Below are positions 34,967-47,584 of a stretch of 64,000 nt of DNA, piece by piece (the first letter of the stretch is position 1; every line of letters starts with the position of its first letter). Position numbers and translations under genes: made by a program. A model generated the notes under the pieces. The model had not been told where the DNA came from. It searched no databases and saw only the letters and a program-made list of their open reading frames with translations. Source of the stretch: Sporothrix humicola. Lineage: Eukaryota > Ascomycota > Sordariomycetes > Ophiostomatales > Ophiostomataceae. Location: positions 62,001-126,000 of the forward strand of contig WNYE01000068.1 of the NCBI GenBank assembly GCA_021396245.1, in the 5' to 3' direction.

Positions 34967-35485
34967 GTGTCCCTCTAGAAGAAGCAAACAATTTTCCAAG
35001 AATCCAAAAAAAGCGAGCCCGCAAGGAAGCGTCTTTCTTCACACTGTTGATGAGGACCAAAAAGCACTTTTTTCAAATTCAATAAAACCTCTTTTCTATC
35101 TCCGTATTCTCTTTTCTTCTTTTGCATTTTTTTCTCTCCATTTTGAAATCCTTAAAATGTTGGTCACCCTAGAAGGTGGACCTGAATGTGATTTGTGTAT
35201 TTTGCCTTTGTCTATATTCCCCAGGGGTAAGCCATGGTCTTGCTGATATTCCTTCATATTTTTTATTCTCTCACACCTACCCAGCTTTTATCATCCCCAC
35301 TATATGTACATATTCGGAAGATATGATTTCGGTTATTAAATGCGTATATATGCTCATGGTCATGTCTCATGTCTTGAACAAGGTATATCTCAAATAGATA
35401 ACTGAAACTTTTCAAAGGATATTGCCTTTTGCTGTGCTATGCTTTCTAAACGTCAAATTCCATCAATATAATCTCACAGGCCATT
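34967..35485. other. Convergent 3' spacer, VDAC/J-protein
   Basis: AT-rich shared 3' flank with AATAAA at 35081-35086 for the VDAC transcript. No gene seen. Confidence 0.5.
35081..35086 (+). terminator. Polyadenylation signal of VDAC
   Basis: AATAAA 115 bases after the VDAC stop codon. Confidence 0.45.
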
Positions 35486-36537
35486 TTATGCATCATTCTT
35501 GGCCTCTTTTTGAGCTGTCTTTGGCCGTGCTTTTCGTTCACGGCTGTCTTGAGTCCAGGTGCTCCACAGTATTGCCGGCACCACAAATGCAACGACAATT
35601 GCCATGGACAAAAACACAACTTCAAACATTGTCGACGTCTCTTCCCTAAACGCCTTTGTATCCGCTTCCATTGCTCGTCTCTCGAGTATACGCTCACTCA
35701 GTTTGCGGTGTGTCTGCTCTTTCTTGTTCCAGTCGAAATTGGGTGTATTTGGGCTGCTCCGTGTGCCCGTATCGTCGGCATTGACGTTGCCCGGTCCTCG
35801 GGTCCATGGTCCGTAGTCTTGGCCGGCATTGGCCGTTGATCCTCCTGTTCTTGTGGAGGACTGTTGTGCGTTCCCACCATCTGTGTGCGCCGTGTTCCCA
35901 GCGTATGCCTTGCTGTGGCCGCTTCCCGTATTGCGGTAGAAGCTGGGAGGCGGCCCTCGGAAGGCGCTTCGTCGTCGGCTCAACCCCGAAGCTGGACGGC
36001 CGCCGGCAGGGCCCGTAGAGGAGTAGGAGCCGCTGGGTCGATGCTGGCCTCGTAGGTGGTGGTGGCTGCCGCCGTGGTGGCGCATGACTTCGCGGTCGTA
36101 GGCGGCGCGCTTGTCGGTATGGCTGAGGACGGCGTAGGCTTCGGATATGCGCATGAACCGGCGAGGCGCGTGGGGGTCTTGTGGGTTGTGGTCGGGATGG
36201 TGGACTTTGGAGAGCTTGTAGAAGGATCTGGACAGTCAGTATTGCTGAAGGACTCTAGGGATGGTAGACACGGATCCGATTGGGCCTACTTCTTGATATC
36301 GGTGACGTGTGCGCCAAAGGGCACGTTCAGAGTCTCATAATGATTCTGAGCGGCCAGATCTTGGAGGAGGTGTCGGCTGCTGTGAAACGGCCGGGAGGCG
36401 GGCTGCGGCCGGAACATCTTGAGAGGGCATTGGCATGCTGGCCGGCTGCTATAAGCTGCAAGACTGTTTGCGTAAAGACGGGCCGGGGATCGAACCGCGG
36501 CGGAGGGAAGACATGATGGCATCGAGCGAGGGTTCAT
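35486..36537 (-). CDS. Mitochondrial membrane J-domain (DnaJ) protein
   Basis: Two exons (36537-36290, 36227-35486), 329 residues, 62-bp intron. The first ~60 residues are rich in Arg, Ser and Ala without acids and include RPFHSSRHL, typical of a mitochondrial presequence. The J domain starts at NHYETLNVP (about 66), with the catalytic HPD at 93-95 created across the splice, followed by RFMRISEAYAVLSHTDKRAAYD. Then comes a long Gly/Ser/His linker and one transmembrane segment near residues 293-312 (MFEVVFLSMAIVVAFVVPAILW) with a basic tail. Layout resembles yeast Jid1-like or DNAJC30-like proteins; that link is inference. It would stimulate a mitochondrial Hsp70. The alternative start at Met6 changes little. 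Confidence 0.85.
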
Positions 36538-37456
36538 TCCTCAATGGCAATTGGTGTGTCGCGTGTGGCCGTGTATGGTTGTTTTTGTTGTTCTGTTTGT
36601 CCCGTGTGTTCTGCAGAAAGAAAGAGACGAGAGAATGACGGCAAGATAAGGTTATGACTGGGATCGTGATGCGGCGTACATATGCGGCGACAGATTCTTG
36701 TAAGACAATACGACCCGTCTGAAGTTGTTTTTGTCGAGCGGGCAATTCAGGAGCCCGCCTTGTCGTATGCAGTAATTACAGGCGTTGACGTCGCTGTTTG
36801 GGGGGCAATTGGCAGTTTGCAACGGAACCCGACGGTGTAAGACGACGAATTTGGGGGCGGCATCGGCCTCATTTTGCTAGCATCTGCCAGCGGACAACAG
36901 CGCTCAAAAATCAGCGCTAACAAAGATGTCATAATCACACTGAGAACGGGAAAAGGTTAAGACGACCAGTCCCTGAAGACGCATCTATGACATAGTGTGG
37001 CTAGGTGCTGTGGCGCCCTGTAATTTAGGCTCTTCAACCTCCCACGCCTTTCCCCGCTGCAAACCGAGAGCTCCTTTCTTCAATGAAGAATTCTCCCAGT
37101 GCTCTCGTGCCCCGCGCCCTGCAAACTGGGTCTATTTCCTATTTAGGAAGCCCCACGCCTTACTTTTGACAAGGCGCATGCCGTCCATTGTGCTACTCTT
37201 CTGCTACATGCCTAAAACTTTTTTTTTTGCTCGACGTTTGACCGTGTAAACGATCGACTTGACGACGACAATTCACAGGCCGGCACTGCGTATAAGTTGC
37301 AGGCAACCCCTTGACGGGCACGACATATTCACACGATCCAGAAAATCACCGACACCTCCGGTGGTTTATTTCCAAACACTTTTTGCTGCGCAGCGAGCAC
37401 ATCTTTTTTTCCTGAAACGACACAAAAACACCAAAAAACAAACACCCAATATCAAA
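36538..37456. other. Divergent promoter region, J-protein/MetAP2
   Basis: No gene seen. From about 37370 the plus strand is an A/C-rich leader (ACACAAAAACACC...) for the aminopeptidase. Confidence 0.5.
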
Positions 37457-39020
37457 ATGGCTGCTCAAGCCCCGCCCACCGGCGAACCGGCAGGTAGGCG
37501 ACAACCCTTGCAGGACGTGAAACTACGTCTACGCCCAGTGTACTAACTCTTCCAGCGGAAGGTAGTTCCGGCAAAGCCACTGCGGCGATAGGTAAATCCG
37601 CCAACGGCGACGCGGCCGATGACAGCGAGGGATCCGAGGATGAGGCCGACGAAGCGAACGGTGTGAACGGGGGTGCCGGCGAGGGAGCCGGCGGGGAGGG
37701 CGCTGCTGGGGCCGCCAAGAAGAAGAAGAAGAACAAGAAGAAGAAGAAGAAGTCGGCCAAGCCGACCAAGCAGTCGGACCCGCCGCGGGTGCTCATGTCC
37801 AACCTCTTCCCCAACGGCTCGTACCCCAAGGGCGAGGAGGTGCCGTACGTCAATGACAATGCGTACCGCACCACTGACGAGGAGAAGCGTCATCTGGACA
37901 GCCTGCGCTCGGACTATCTGACGGACTACCGCCATGCGGCCGAAACGCATCGTCAGGTGCGCCAGTGGGCGCAGAAGAACATCAAGCCGGGCCAGTCGCT
38001 GACCGAGATCGCCAACGGCATCGAGGACAGCGTGCGCGCCCTGGTGGGCCACCAAGGCCTGGAGGAGGGCGACGCCATGAAGGCCGGCATGGGATTCCCG
38101 ACGGGGCTCAACCTGGACCACATTGCGGCGCACTACTCGCCCAACGCGGGCAACAAGACGATCCTGCAGCAGGACAACGTCATGAAGGTCGACATTGGCG
38201 TGCACGTCAACGGCTACATTGTGGACAGCGCCTTCACGATTGCCTTTGACCCCAAGTACGACAACCTGCTCGAGGCCGTGCGCGAGGCGACCAACACGGG
38301 CGTCCGCGAGGCCGGCATCGACGTGCGCCTCGGCGAGATTGGCGAGGCGATCCAGGAGACGATGGAGTCGTACGAGATTGAGCTCAACGGCACCACGTAC
38401 CCGATCAAGTCGATCCGCAACCTCAACGGCCACACGATTGAGCACTACAGCATCCACGGCACCAAGAGCGTGCCCATTGTCAAGACCAACGACACCACCA
38501 AGATGGAGGAGGGCGAGGTGTATGCCATTGAAACATTTGGCAGCACGGGCAACGGCTACGTGCGCGACGAGGGCGAGTGCTCGCACTATGCCAAGCGCCC
38601 CGATGCGCCCAATGTGCCGCTCCGCATCCAGTCGGCCAAGACGGTGCTCAACGTCATCAACAAGAACTTTGGCACCCTGCCGTTCTGTCGCCGGTACATT
38701 GACCGTCTCGGTCACGACAAGTACCTCCTGGGTGTAAGTGCCTTTCTACTTTGATATTTTTTATCTTTTAAACCAAAACACTGACACCCTTAGTTGAACA
38801 ACCTCGTCAGCAACGGTATGGTCGAGGCCTACCCGCCCCTGGTTGATAAGAAGGGCTCGTACACTGCCCAGTTCGAGCATGTAAGTGACCATCACATGAT
38901 GCTGATTTTGTATTTTTATATCGGAGAGTTTCATATCGGACAGTTTCTAACCCCTATCTCCAGACCATTCTTCTCCGTCACAATGTGAAGGAGGTCATCA
39001 GCCGCGGCGACGACTACTAA
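37457..39020 (+). CDS. Methionine aminopeptidase 2
   Basis: Removes the initiator Met from nascent proteins at the ribosome; target class of fumagillin. Four exons (37457-37493, 37556-38733, 38794-38880, 38964-39020), 452 residues. The N-terminal extension has an acidic Gly/Ala part followed by a poly-Lys block (KKKKKNKKKKKK), characteristic of type 2. The creatinase-fold catalytic domain holds NLDHIAAHYSP (His), KVDIGVHVNG and VDSAFTIAF (two Asp metal ligands), GHTIEHYSIH (His), AIETFGSTG (Glu) and FEHTILLR (Glu). The last two introns (60 and 83 bp) cut the C-terminal part, and their removal is needed to reach the last metal ligand region and the standard DDY end. Confidence 0.95.
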
Positions 39021-40749
39021 ACAGAGGAACAGCCCCGCAAGCTGCGAAAACAGCCTGAATTGCGAGGGAAACCCGGAAAGCCTTGGATTTCGTTTAGTTG
39101 ATTATATTACCTTCCAATGGCAGTTTGATCAAGCATAGCTTTGGTCTAGCTGCCCTCTACTGGTTTCACCTGAAAATGGGAACACCAACAGAATTATTTG
39201 CTGTTTTATTTTGCTCGCTATGGCGCATATATTTTGTCAGACGACACTAGACTTTTTGAGTCAAGAAAACACAAGAAAATACAAGAAAATGAGGATGTAA
39301 ATCAGTGCCCAGATTTCGTGAAATGTTTGGATGCACTGTGTGATATCAAGATATCGACAAATTATGTCATCACTATTTTTGTATGGAGCTCCCGTTCTGG
39401 GAAGTTCCATCGGAGAGGCAAAGATCGAGAGCCAGCCCCAGAAAACGAGCAGATGATCTGCACAAAAGTGTCCAGGCTCGGCGACGGTGAAATCACAGGT
39501 TCCTCGAAATCCTTAAAATGCCACAAAATGCCAGATGGTTGACGCGAACATTGCCGAGCTTCGCGCGCGCCGCGGCCTGGAGTCCAGTGGTTTTCAGGCA
39601 CAGAGGTTCTAGAAGCGGGAAGCTGGGGCTTAGTTTTTCAGGGGACCCGAGGTGAAGTGCAGGGCTCGCCGGTTTTAGTTGTGGGCGCTAGGCGCTGTAA
39701 CTTGACTGGCATGCGAGGCCTGGAATTAAGACTCCGTATCCGGTGGGCAAGCGAGGCGAGGGGTAAAACTGTCAACTGCCACTATTTTGGGCCTGTGTCC
39801 GGATTATTACAGGCTGGAAGAAGGCTCCCTCTGTGTTCGTCACTGATGCCAGTCACTCTTTCCTTGCAGATGCTGCCTCTGTCAGTCGGCAATTCGGGGT
39901 TGTGGAAGGAGCTTCGACCGGGCTCTCCGCCTATGGCCAGCGATTGCCAGCGCCTAGTCACGCTAAGACATCCCCCAGACCGCCCAGACTGTTTTGTCTG
40001 TTTCCCTCCTTGCGCTGGCCCCCGCGCTGCTCCGAAGTTTTTTCATGTGTCTAGGCACTAGTCCAGATCGGGACACCGCCCAGCCAATGAGGGCCGTGCT
40101 TTTCTCGCCACGTCCAATGCTCTTTCCGATAAGATTTCGCGTGCCTTCGACGAGGGCAAAACGGCGGGCGGGTCACCAGGAAAAGGGCAGAAAACGCAGA
40201 AAAAGCAGAAAAAAAGAGGGAGGTTGAAAATTTTAGTGGGCGTCAGGCCGAAAAATTTGTGGTGCTCGCCCCCATTTTGCAGTCACAGTATCGATCTCTC
40301 TTGCTCCTGCCCGCTTCGAATAAAAGTCGCGCACACCCTTTTCCACCCGAACGTCGTTTCAAGCACAAGCTTTTCTACGATTTGGATCTCAATTTGTTTC
40401 TTTGATTCTGCACTCCTGGATCTTTTACTCTTGCATCCTACGATACGACGACAAGAAGACGCATATCTTCTTCATTCACATTCGCTTCCCATCAACCAAG
40501 TTCCAATACCAGTCGACCTGACCACCGCGACTGCTACTCCGAAAAAAGACGAAAATTTTGAAAATCGAGTCAGATATTCACAGCACCGACTTCTCTGACT
40601 GACCGCCTTCACGAAAACCATCCCACCACCCCTCCTCTCCTCCTCTCGCAGACCACCTCATTTGAGTGTTCACTCAAGCGTCTGCGAGTTCCGCCTCCCC
40701 AACGACACCTTTCTCACTCCACCATCACCAACTCCTCACATCCACCACA
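39021..40749. other. Spacer MetAP2/Ups2-like gene
   Basis: No gene seen. A CCAAT box lies at about 40084, and a C/A-rich leader runs from about 40350 to the ATG. Confidence 0.5.
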
Positions 40750-41403
40750 ATGAAGGTCTTCTCGAACACGGTCACCTTTGACTACTCCTGGGAGGAAGTC
40801 TCGACCGCCAACTGGCGCAAGTACTGCCCATGGAACGAGAAGTCGACGCACGTCATTGCCGTCGACACGCTCTCCCGCTCTGTCGACCCGGCCACAGGCA
40901 TCCTCCGCACAGAACGCCTGATCACATGCAAGCAGAGCGTGCCGGACTGGCTCAAGACCGTCTTTGGCAGCGCCATCTGCAACAATGGCGAGAGCCAGGT
41001 CTTTGAGACGTCCTATGTCGACCCCAACGCCCGCTCTGTCATCATGGTCAGCCAGAACCTGACCTGGTCCAACCTGCTGAGCGTCCAGGAGACGGTCGTC
41101 TACCAGCCCTCCGAGTCGTCGCCCAACAAGACCAAGTTTGTGCAGGACGCCAAGATCACTGCCCTGTGCGGCGGCTGGCAGCGCATCCGCAACGCCATTG
41201 AGGACAGCCTGGTGACGCGGTTCCACGACAACGCCATCAAGGGCCGCGAGGGTTTCGAGGCCGTCCTGGCCATGAGCCGGCGGGTGTTTGCCGAGGAGAA
41301 GGAGCGGGAGCGGCTGATGTCGTCTGCCACTGCCGCCGCCGTTGCCACTGCTGGCAACCCCTTCACTGTCGGCAACGGCGAGGCCATGAAGATGGCCCAA
41401 TAA
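40750..41403 (+). CDS. PRELI/MSF1 lipid-transfer protein, Ups2/PRELID3-like
   Basis: Intronless, 217 residues. Carries phosphatidylserine across the mitochondrial intermembrane space with Mdm35 so that Psd1 can make PE, if it behaves like Ups2. The start (MKVFSNTVTFDYSWEEVSTANWRKY) and the strings STHVIAVDTLSR, RTERLITCKQSVPDWL, NLTWSNLLSVQETVVY and AKITALCGGWQRIRNAIEDSLVTRF match the PRELI domain of the Ups2/slowmo branch more than Ups1. The last ~30 residues are Ala/Ser-rich and variable. A non-ATG upstream extension of 28 codons is in frame but is leader-like. No presequence is seen; import of this family relies on Mdm35. Confidence 0.92.
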   Translation: MKVFSNTVTFDYSWEEVSTANWRKYCPWNEKSTHVIAVDTLSRSVDPATGILRTERLITCKQSVPDWLKTVFGSAICNNGESQVFETSYVDPNARSVIMVSQNLTWSNLLSVQETVVYQPSESSPNKTKFVQDAKITALCGGWQRIRNAIEDSLVTRFHDNAIKGREGFEAVLAMSRRVFAEEKERERLMSSATAAAVATAGNPFTVGNGEAMKMAQ

Positions 41404-44400
41404 GCCCGTCTTCCATCCGCTTCTCTATTTCCTTTGTCATCATCCACGACTCACGAACCGAACCCGACATCATTCAGCGACAGCTTTCTCCTCTACATTT
41501 CCTCGTGCAGCATTTTTTCTTTACTTTTTACCCTTTTCATCAGCGTTTGCTATTCGTCATTATCTTCTTTACTTGGCATTTTTTGGAGCAATTAAAATAT
41601 GGGATACAAAAGGGCAAAGGGGGGTTTTTACACAAAAGTTCTCTCTTCTCTTTCTTTTTCTTCTACAGGCGGGTAAAATGGGTTTGCTATTTATTGTTTT
41701 GGGCCGGAGTATATGGCGCCTTCGGCATACATTTGTTTTTACGTTTTCATTTACATCATGTCAGCCTTCCATGGCTTTTCTTTACTGTTTCTTTTCTTCA
41801 TATTCCATCCGCTCATCGGGTCCCATTATACCCACCCCCCTCACATCAACCGATCTGGGATGAATACAAACAAGAAAGATCACAGACAAGAGAAACAGCA
41901 GATCGTGGTGTTTACCCTATTTTACCTTTCGTTATGACTTCTTTTCCACTATTTTCCTCTTCTCGAGTTTCCAGCGAGAATCGAGCGAAGCGTTTCAATA
42001 GACTTGGGATATTAGACAAACACAGAAACTTTTATAGAGGCCACAAGAATACCATCTTCACTTTTTCTGACACACCTTAAACCTCCCATTCACGATGAGT
42101 TGGCCAAGACGGAGATGTAGCACTGTATCTCACCAGTGATATTACGCGCGATGCTGTGACTCCTGAATATCTGATCTGACATTGCCGATGACCGAAACCT
42201 CTCTTTTGTGTGCAGACGACTTTCAAATACTTGTTACCCCATTCGCTACATAAAAACCGTGCTGCACGGCCAGCACATTAGGTTTAGGGAACTCAAAAGT
42301 CCGTGTTGGTAGTCCATCTCCGGATTGACAAATGGGGATACTCTGTGTTGGGCTGCCATTGACCAGTGTCAGGAGATACAGTGTAGAACAATGTAATATC
42401 CATTGCAACCCCGATTACTACAGCACACACACGCAGACACACATGCTCGTGTTCTCCATACGGTGAAGAGCACCACCGAAGTATCCGATGGAGGGGTATG
42501 TTGTTTAGACGCATCTACGAAGAAGGATGCGGAAGCCTATGGCATTGACCACTTTGAAATTACGACAAGAGACTCTGGGGCAAGAAATGTCGGGCACTGA
42601 CCGCCGAGTGCCAGATCGTCGTTGATACCGCTCCCGGTCACGGACCAAGCCGCTAGATCTGGCATCTCGGCTGCCCAGCTGTCTTATCTGCAGCAACATT
42701 GTATCAGACAATCAACAAAAGTACTTTACTCGGAGTAGTGTGCAGCGAGTCTGTGATTTTCCACTCTCGCCGAACTAGGAGACAAGATCCCTGGGATGCG
42801 AGGCCGGTGTCGCTGGCGTGCTGTGTCCTACGAAGCGAAACTGGAGTCAACGAGTCGTATCTGATTGTGGCTTGAAGATAGTAGACTTAGATTGCTGATT
42901 GCGGATTGCAGACGCACATTCCAGATTAGAAACGTGCCCAGCCAAGGTGAGCACCAGTCGATCGTGCCGCTTTTCTAATATTGCTGTTTCTGTTGGGGAG
43001 GCGGTGGACGGCCGTTTCGCTGGTTTCGTTGTGGTTCTGGATCTCAAGATGGAAGGATGGACACCTTGAAAAAGCTTGGGCCTCTCTCAGCATCAAGCGG
43101 GCTAGGTCCCAGGGGTGCGCATCATTGCCCAATATTTGTGGATTTGGATCCCAGAAATAAGAAACAAAAGAGAGTCAGAAGGTGGGCTGGACAAGGTGGA
43201 GCGGTGAGCGCTGTTTTGGTCGAGGATTGTTGAGAGGAGAGGGACACAGAAGGACACAAACAGAAACGAACAAGATACACCCCAGAAGCAACTTCAAAAA
43301 GGGAAATAAGACCAGGGGGCACCATGTGGAATGTGTGGTTGGCTGTTGGACGTTGGCTGCCTGTCTTCTGTTAGCTGGCTGTGCTTGTTCCTTACTATCT
43401 TATTTCGTACGCGTCTCGCGCATTTTGTCCTGGATTGGCTTATTTGGGTTGCGACAGCTGTTACACCGCTATTTTCGAGATTCCATGGATAAAACAACGG
43501 GCAGACACAAATGTAAAGCAAAGCATAAAAATACAAAGAAAGCACAGCAGATGAGATGAGGGGCAGATGCAGCGACACGTATCTGACTTCTTGACTAGCA
43601 TGCAGCTATGTGCACGAGGTGTCGTAGTGAGCAAAAAATGTGGGATAAAAAGGGATGGAGTCAAAGAAAGATGCATATCAACTTTTGATAGTGAGTGGTC
43701 TGACTCTTTGTCAATGTAGTTTCTTGGTAGTCTCAGTGAGCAATCGAGAAAAAGAATGCAAGAAAGAGACAACAGAAAGAAGAAAGAGCGACTGCAAGTC
43801 ACACACAAAGAGGATTGGCAAGACAGGTACCTTCCGTACCGGCCGACAGCAACTCCCGTAGGACTCGTTTGTGGCTTCCCAATCTTCCCAAATCTTCCCA
43901 ACCCCTGTGATGTTGAAAGAGCGGCTGGTGGGGCCGGCTATTGGTTGGGAAATAGAAAGAGGAAAATGGCTGTCAGGAAGGTGCTGTTCTCCGCAATGGC
44001 ACTGCTCATCCCATAGCTCTTTCCCACCCAGATCCGAGCTAAACATCGCCATGCCCAGAGGTCATTCCCCCATTCCTGTGGTTCTGCCAGTACCTGCGCC
44101 TTCCTCGGTCGTCTTACTGTAGCTCCCGACACACACAGACAGCCCATAAAGATAAAGTGTGCTGTTTGTCCCCCCCTCTTTCCCAAACATTGTCCTCGTG
44201 GTCTTATTTTCCGACATTTCTGCCATTCTCGAACCTTTTCCACGATTTAAAGATCTGCCCATCCTCTCGTCTCATTTTCGCTTTTGCATTTCCTCGTGTT
44301 TCTCACCTACGGACTTCCGGCTTCGTGATACGCTTTCCTCGCAACACTCGACCTTTCGTCCCTTTTAATTCTCGACTCTCCCTCTTTGGCTCCTAAAAGC

Positions 44401-44494
44401 TTCCAGCTCTTTTCGAATCTCCAAATTCCGTTCCTGACGATCGAATCTTTCATCTCTCCTCCTATTTCATCCCACCTTCGACTACAAATTCACA
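41404..44494. other. 3.1-kb gene-free interval
   Basis: AT-rich. No ORF with coding character, no tRNA and no clear repeats apart from A-rich stretches. From about 44160 to 44490 the plus strand is C/T-rich leader for the next gene. Confidence 0.5.
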
Positions 44495-45333
44495 ATGACT
44501 CGTGTGACGGCACCAATGAGCAAGCTCACCCGGAATCTGGGCTCCCACCCGTCCGTGGCCAGACCGGCATACATTGCTGGCAGCGCCAGCCATCAGACCA
44601 ATGCCAGCTCTGGTGTTGCTCGGACTGAGCTCGGTGAACGAGAGGATGTACGTTGATCAATAATAAAGAAAAAGAAAAAGAAGACAAGGAAAAGAGCTCC
44701 AATCCTCATTTTCCCGACTTTTCGGCTACTTTTTTCGTCTTGCTGCACCTGCATTTGACTAACACGATGGTTGTATCCACTCTCCTCCTACAGAACAGCC
44801 GTCGCTTCACCATGACCCACCGTCCGACTCCCAGCCCTGTCCCTTCCCGCAACCGCGTGGTTCCCCTTATGCAGACCTTCAACTTCCGCACGTCCACGCC
44901 CCGTGACGCCCGCCTCGATGTGAGCACAATCGACTACGCCGTCATGCCGTCCTTTACTGGCGAGGCCGAACGCGAGGCTGCGGCTGCCGCCAGCCGCATG
45001 GCTCTGCGGGTGCCCCTTTTGCCCGACAACTTCTCGCCCGACCGCCAGAACCTGGATGGCCATGCTCCCGAGGTTGCCGACGGCCCGCTGGCCAGCCCCC
45101 AGATTGTTGTTGTTGCTGCACATCCCGAGAACATTGTGGCCGCTTCGGCCCTGACCGAGATTGAGGGCATGGGCGTTGACGGCGTGGAGCTCAAGTTTGC
45201 ACACCTCGGAGCCGAGACCAGTGGCAGCTCGAGCAGCAAATCCGACAGCGACTCGGAGCCCGGCATGATACGGGATCTGTGGAAGGGCTTGATGGACGAT
45301 CTCGCCGGCACCGCTGTCCCCAAGACGGCTTAA
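44495..45333 (+). CDS. Uncharacterised fungal protein
   Basis: Two exons (44495-44647, 44794-45333), 230 residues, 146-bp intron with GTACGT donor and TACAG acceptor; family not recognised. The first 40 residues are basic and hydroxylated with no acids up to about residue 45 (MTRVTAPMSKLTRNLGS...), which could be a mitochondrial presequence. The middle has TPRDARLDVSTIDYAVMPS, which looks conserved. Later segments include an Ala-rich helix and IVVVAAHPENIVAASALTEIEGMGVDGVELKFAHLG. The C terminus is a Ser/Asp stretch followed by an amphipathic helix (MIRDLWKGLMDDLAG). Good C-rich codon ends and a clean splice support a real gene. Location and role are open. Confidence 0.75.
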
Positions 45334-47584
45334 TAAGGCTGCCTTGCTGTCTTTATGATACGGTTTATGACTTTGTTTTCTTTTTCATCCTTCATTTTGG
45401 ATTTGATTTTCTCCCATTCGCATCCCTCATCTCGGCGAGCGTGCCGATGATTCATTCTTCTGTTCTTTTATGTTGTTCCTCTTATGACCTGATTTTATTT
45501 GTTTCGTTTCGGGACGGTTTCCAAAAATGGCGAGCAGGGAAAACAAACAAAAAAATGGAATGGCTTTTCTATTTTTGTCTCATCCCTCTCCCACCAATGT
45601 ATCTTACAATTCTTGTAATCAACTTTTCTGACTGTGACGCTGGTCACATTCTCGTTTGGACTTTTGATTTTCTCTACGTATGCCGTGAACTCACTAACGC
45701 CTTGCCTTTTCGGAATGCCTTTTGTCACAGCAAAGATACGAGTGGTTGCTGCGATTGAGACATGATGAGACGCATCAACTCCCTATCTCCACAACCCTAT
45801 CTGCCCCCTCTTTCCGTCTTGGGATTTTCGAGAAAAGGTCTTTGCAACTCAACGTTTCTCGGGTCTCTCGTCGCTATGACCTGACATCAACTGCAAGACA
45901 ACTGCAAGACGACTGCAAGAAACAAAAGAAACGCAACGCTCGAGGGGCAAGGGGCTGTGTGCAGAGTGTGTGCAAAAGAAACACAGGGTTACAACGGCGA
46001 GCCTAGCGCGAGGTGATTGAAGCATTGGCACAGAAGCGCACCGTTTGAATGGCTTTTTTTGACGTTTTCGTTCTGGTCATGTATGGCCCCTTGTGTTTCT
46101 GTCAACTGCAGTTGCGCTTGTCAACTTTCGCGACAGAATGATCGACGGCAAACTGTGACGCACCCCGTCAAGCTTTTGTTGCAACGGTGCGCGTGCGCCG
46201 GTGTGATACCGGGAGTCCTTATTCCTAGCCGTGGTATTGCTGTTGAATCTCACTGTATTTGCCCTGGGAGTATTCGAGTTACCCTCTCCGTCGATATTCG
46301 TGAGCTTTTGATTGTCCTCTGGGCTATAAGTATACTAAATTCTTGCACCATCACGATGATCTTATTTTGTTTACAGAGGCACAAACTTGGATGAGCACGT
46401 TGAAGGATGGACATAAAAGTCACTTTCCCAATAGATCGTCGTATTTTCCCTTCTTTCTTCCTAAATAATTTTGGTGATCACAACACTCCCGGCTGAATAC
46501 CAAAAGACACAGAACCGTAGTCCAACGTCTGGTCCAACCCTCTGGCTCCTTGGTTACGTCCAACTTGGACTGTCGTTACTGTCTTTGTGCACAGAGAGCA
46601 CCCTTATTCCTTATTACAACCGTCCTTGTATATACGCTTTCCGTATCTAAGAATCTGACTGTGCCATTGACGGTTCCGTTTCGTTCTGTTTCTTTTCGTG
46701 CCATTCTTTTCTCTTGCCTTTCTTCTTCGTCAACTCAACATAGAGCGCCAAGGAACTGTTGCTTCGCTTCCTCGCTTCGGGTGAGCAAACACGAGCCCGG
46801 CTTATAGTGATTCCTGTCCTCTCTACGACGCTTCCTTTATTGTGCTCTTATTCCCTTCCCTCTGATCTACCTCCTTTGTGTTTTGGCCGCCACTCTTCCC
46901 GTTACTCTCTCTTTCGAATTCTTTTTATCCATTCATCATTTTGAGCCGCCGTCGCAAATCTCTCCTTCTTCCTCTCACTTTTCCTTCAGTCTCTATCTCT
47001 CGCGCCCATACTGTTCACGTTTTTGCCGTCTTCTGCAACCTTCACGCAGCCTCGAACACGATCGACAACGACCCATACGATACCTTTCTCACACGCCAGA
47101 CGCTTTCCAAACAAACGCCCATTAGCCATTGAGCACCCATTACGTGCCGCCTTTGGTGATCTTTACTCGCCAGTCGCGGCTTCCTCGCACATCGCAAACA
47201 TCGTGATCTGTCACGATCGCGCCTGCCACAGCAAGATGCGCTGCAGTCGCAAGTGCACATAGCGTTTGCGGTGATTTGGGTAGCTTTGTCGCGTAGCGAG
47301 AGCCCAGCAAACAGCAGAAAAAAAATCCAAGCCCGACGTTACCGAACAGCTTGCCCAAAATAAACACAAAAACAACCAGGGAATACCCTAGGAAAAAAGC
47401 ATCAGAAAACTACAAACAGAACCAAAAAATCAGCAACACGACAAGGCCCAAAATCAAAAGAGAGAGGAAAGGGCTCTAGGCCAGGGGTCAGAGGGGTCGC
47501 TAAGAAGGGAAGGAGCTAAAACATACAGAAAAGGCAAGACACTGCAAAAAAGTCACAACCCCAAAAAAGGGGTCCAGCCCAGCA
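45334..47584. other. 2.25-kb gene-free interval
   Basis: No credible gene. T-rich to 45700, mixed to 46600, then pyrimidine-rich on the plus strand (46670-47130) changing to A-rich (47310-47560). The last change resembles the C/T-rich promoter and A-rich leader seen before other plus-strand genes here. Confidence 0.5.

Noticed and set aside
36460..36520. tRNA-like GGTTCGATCCCC string on the minus strand
   Set aside because: It resembles a T-loop, but no acceptor, D or anticodon stems can be formed, and it lies in the presequence-coding exon of the J-protein gene.
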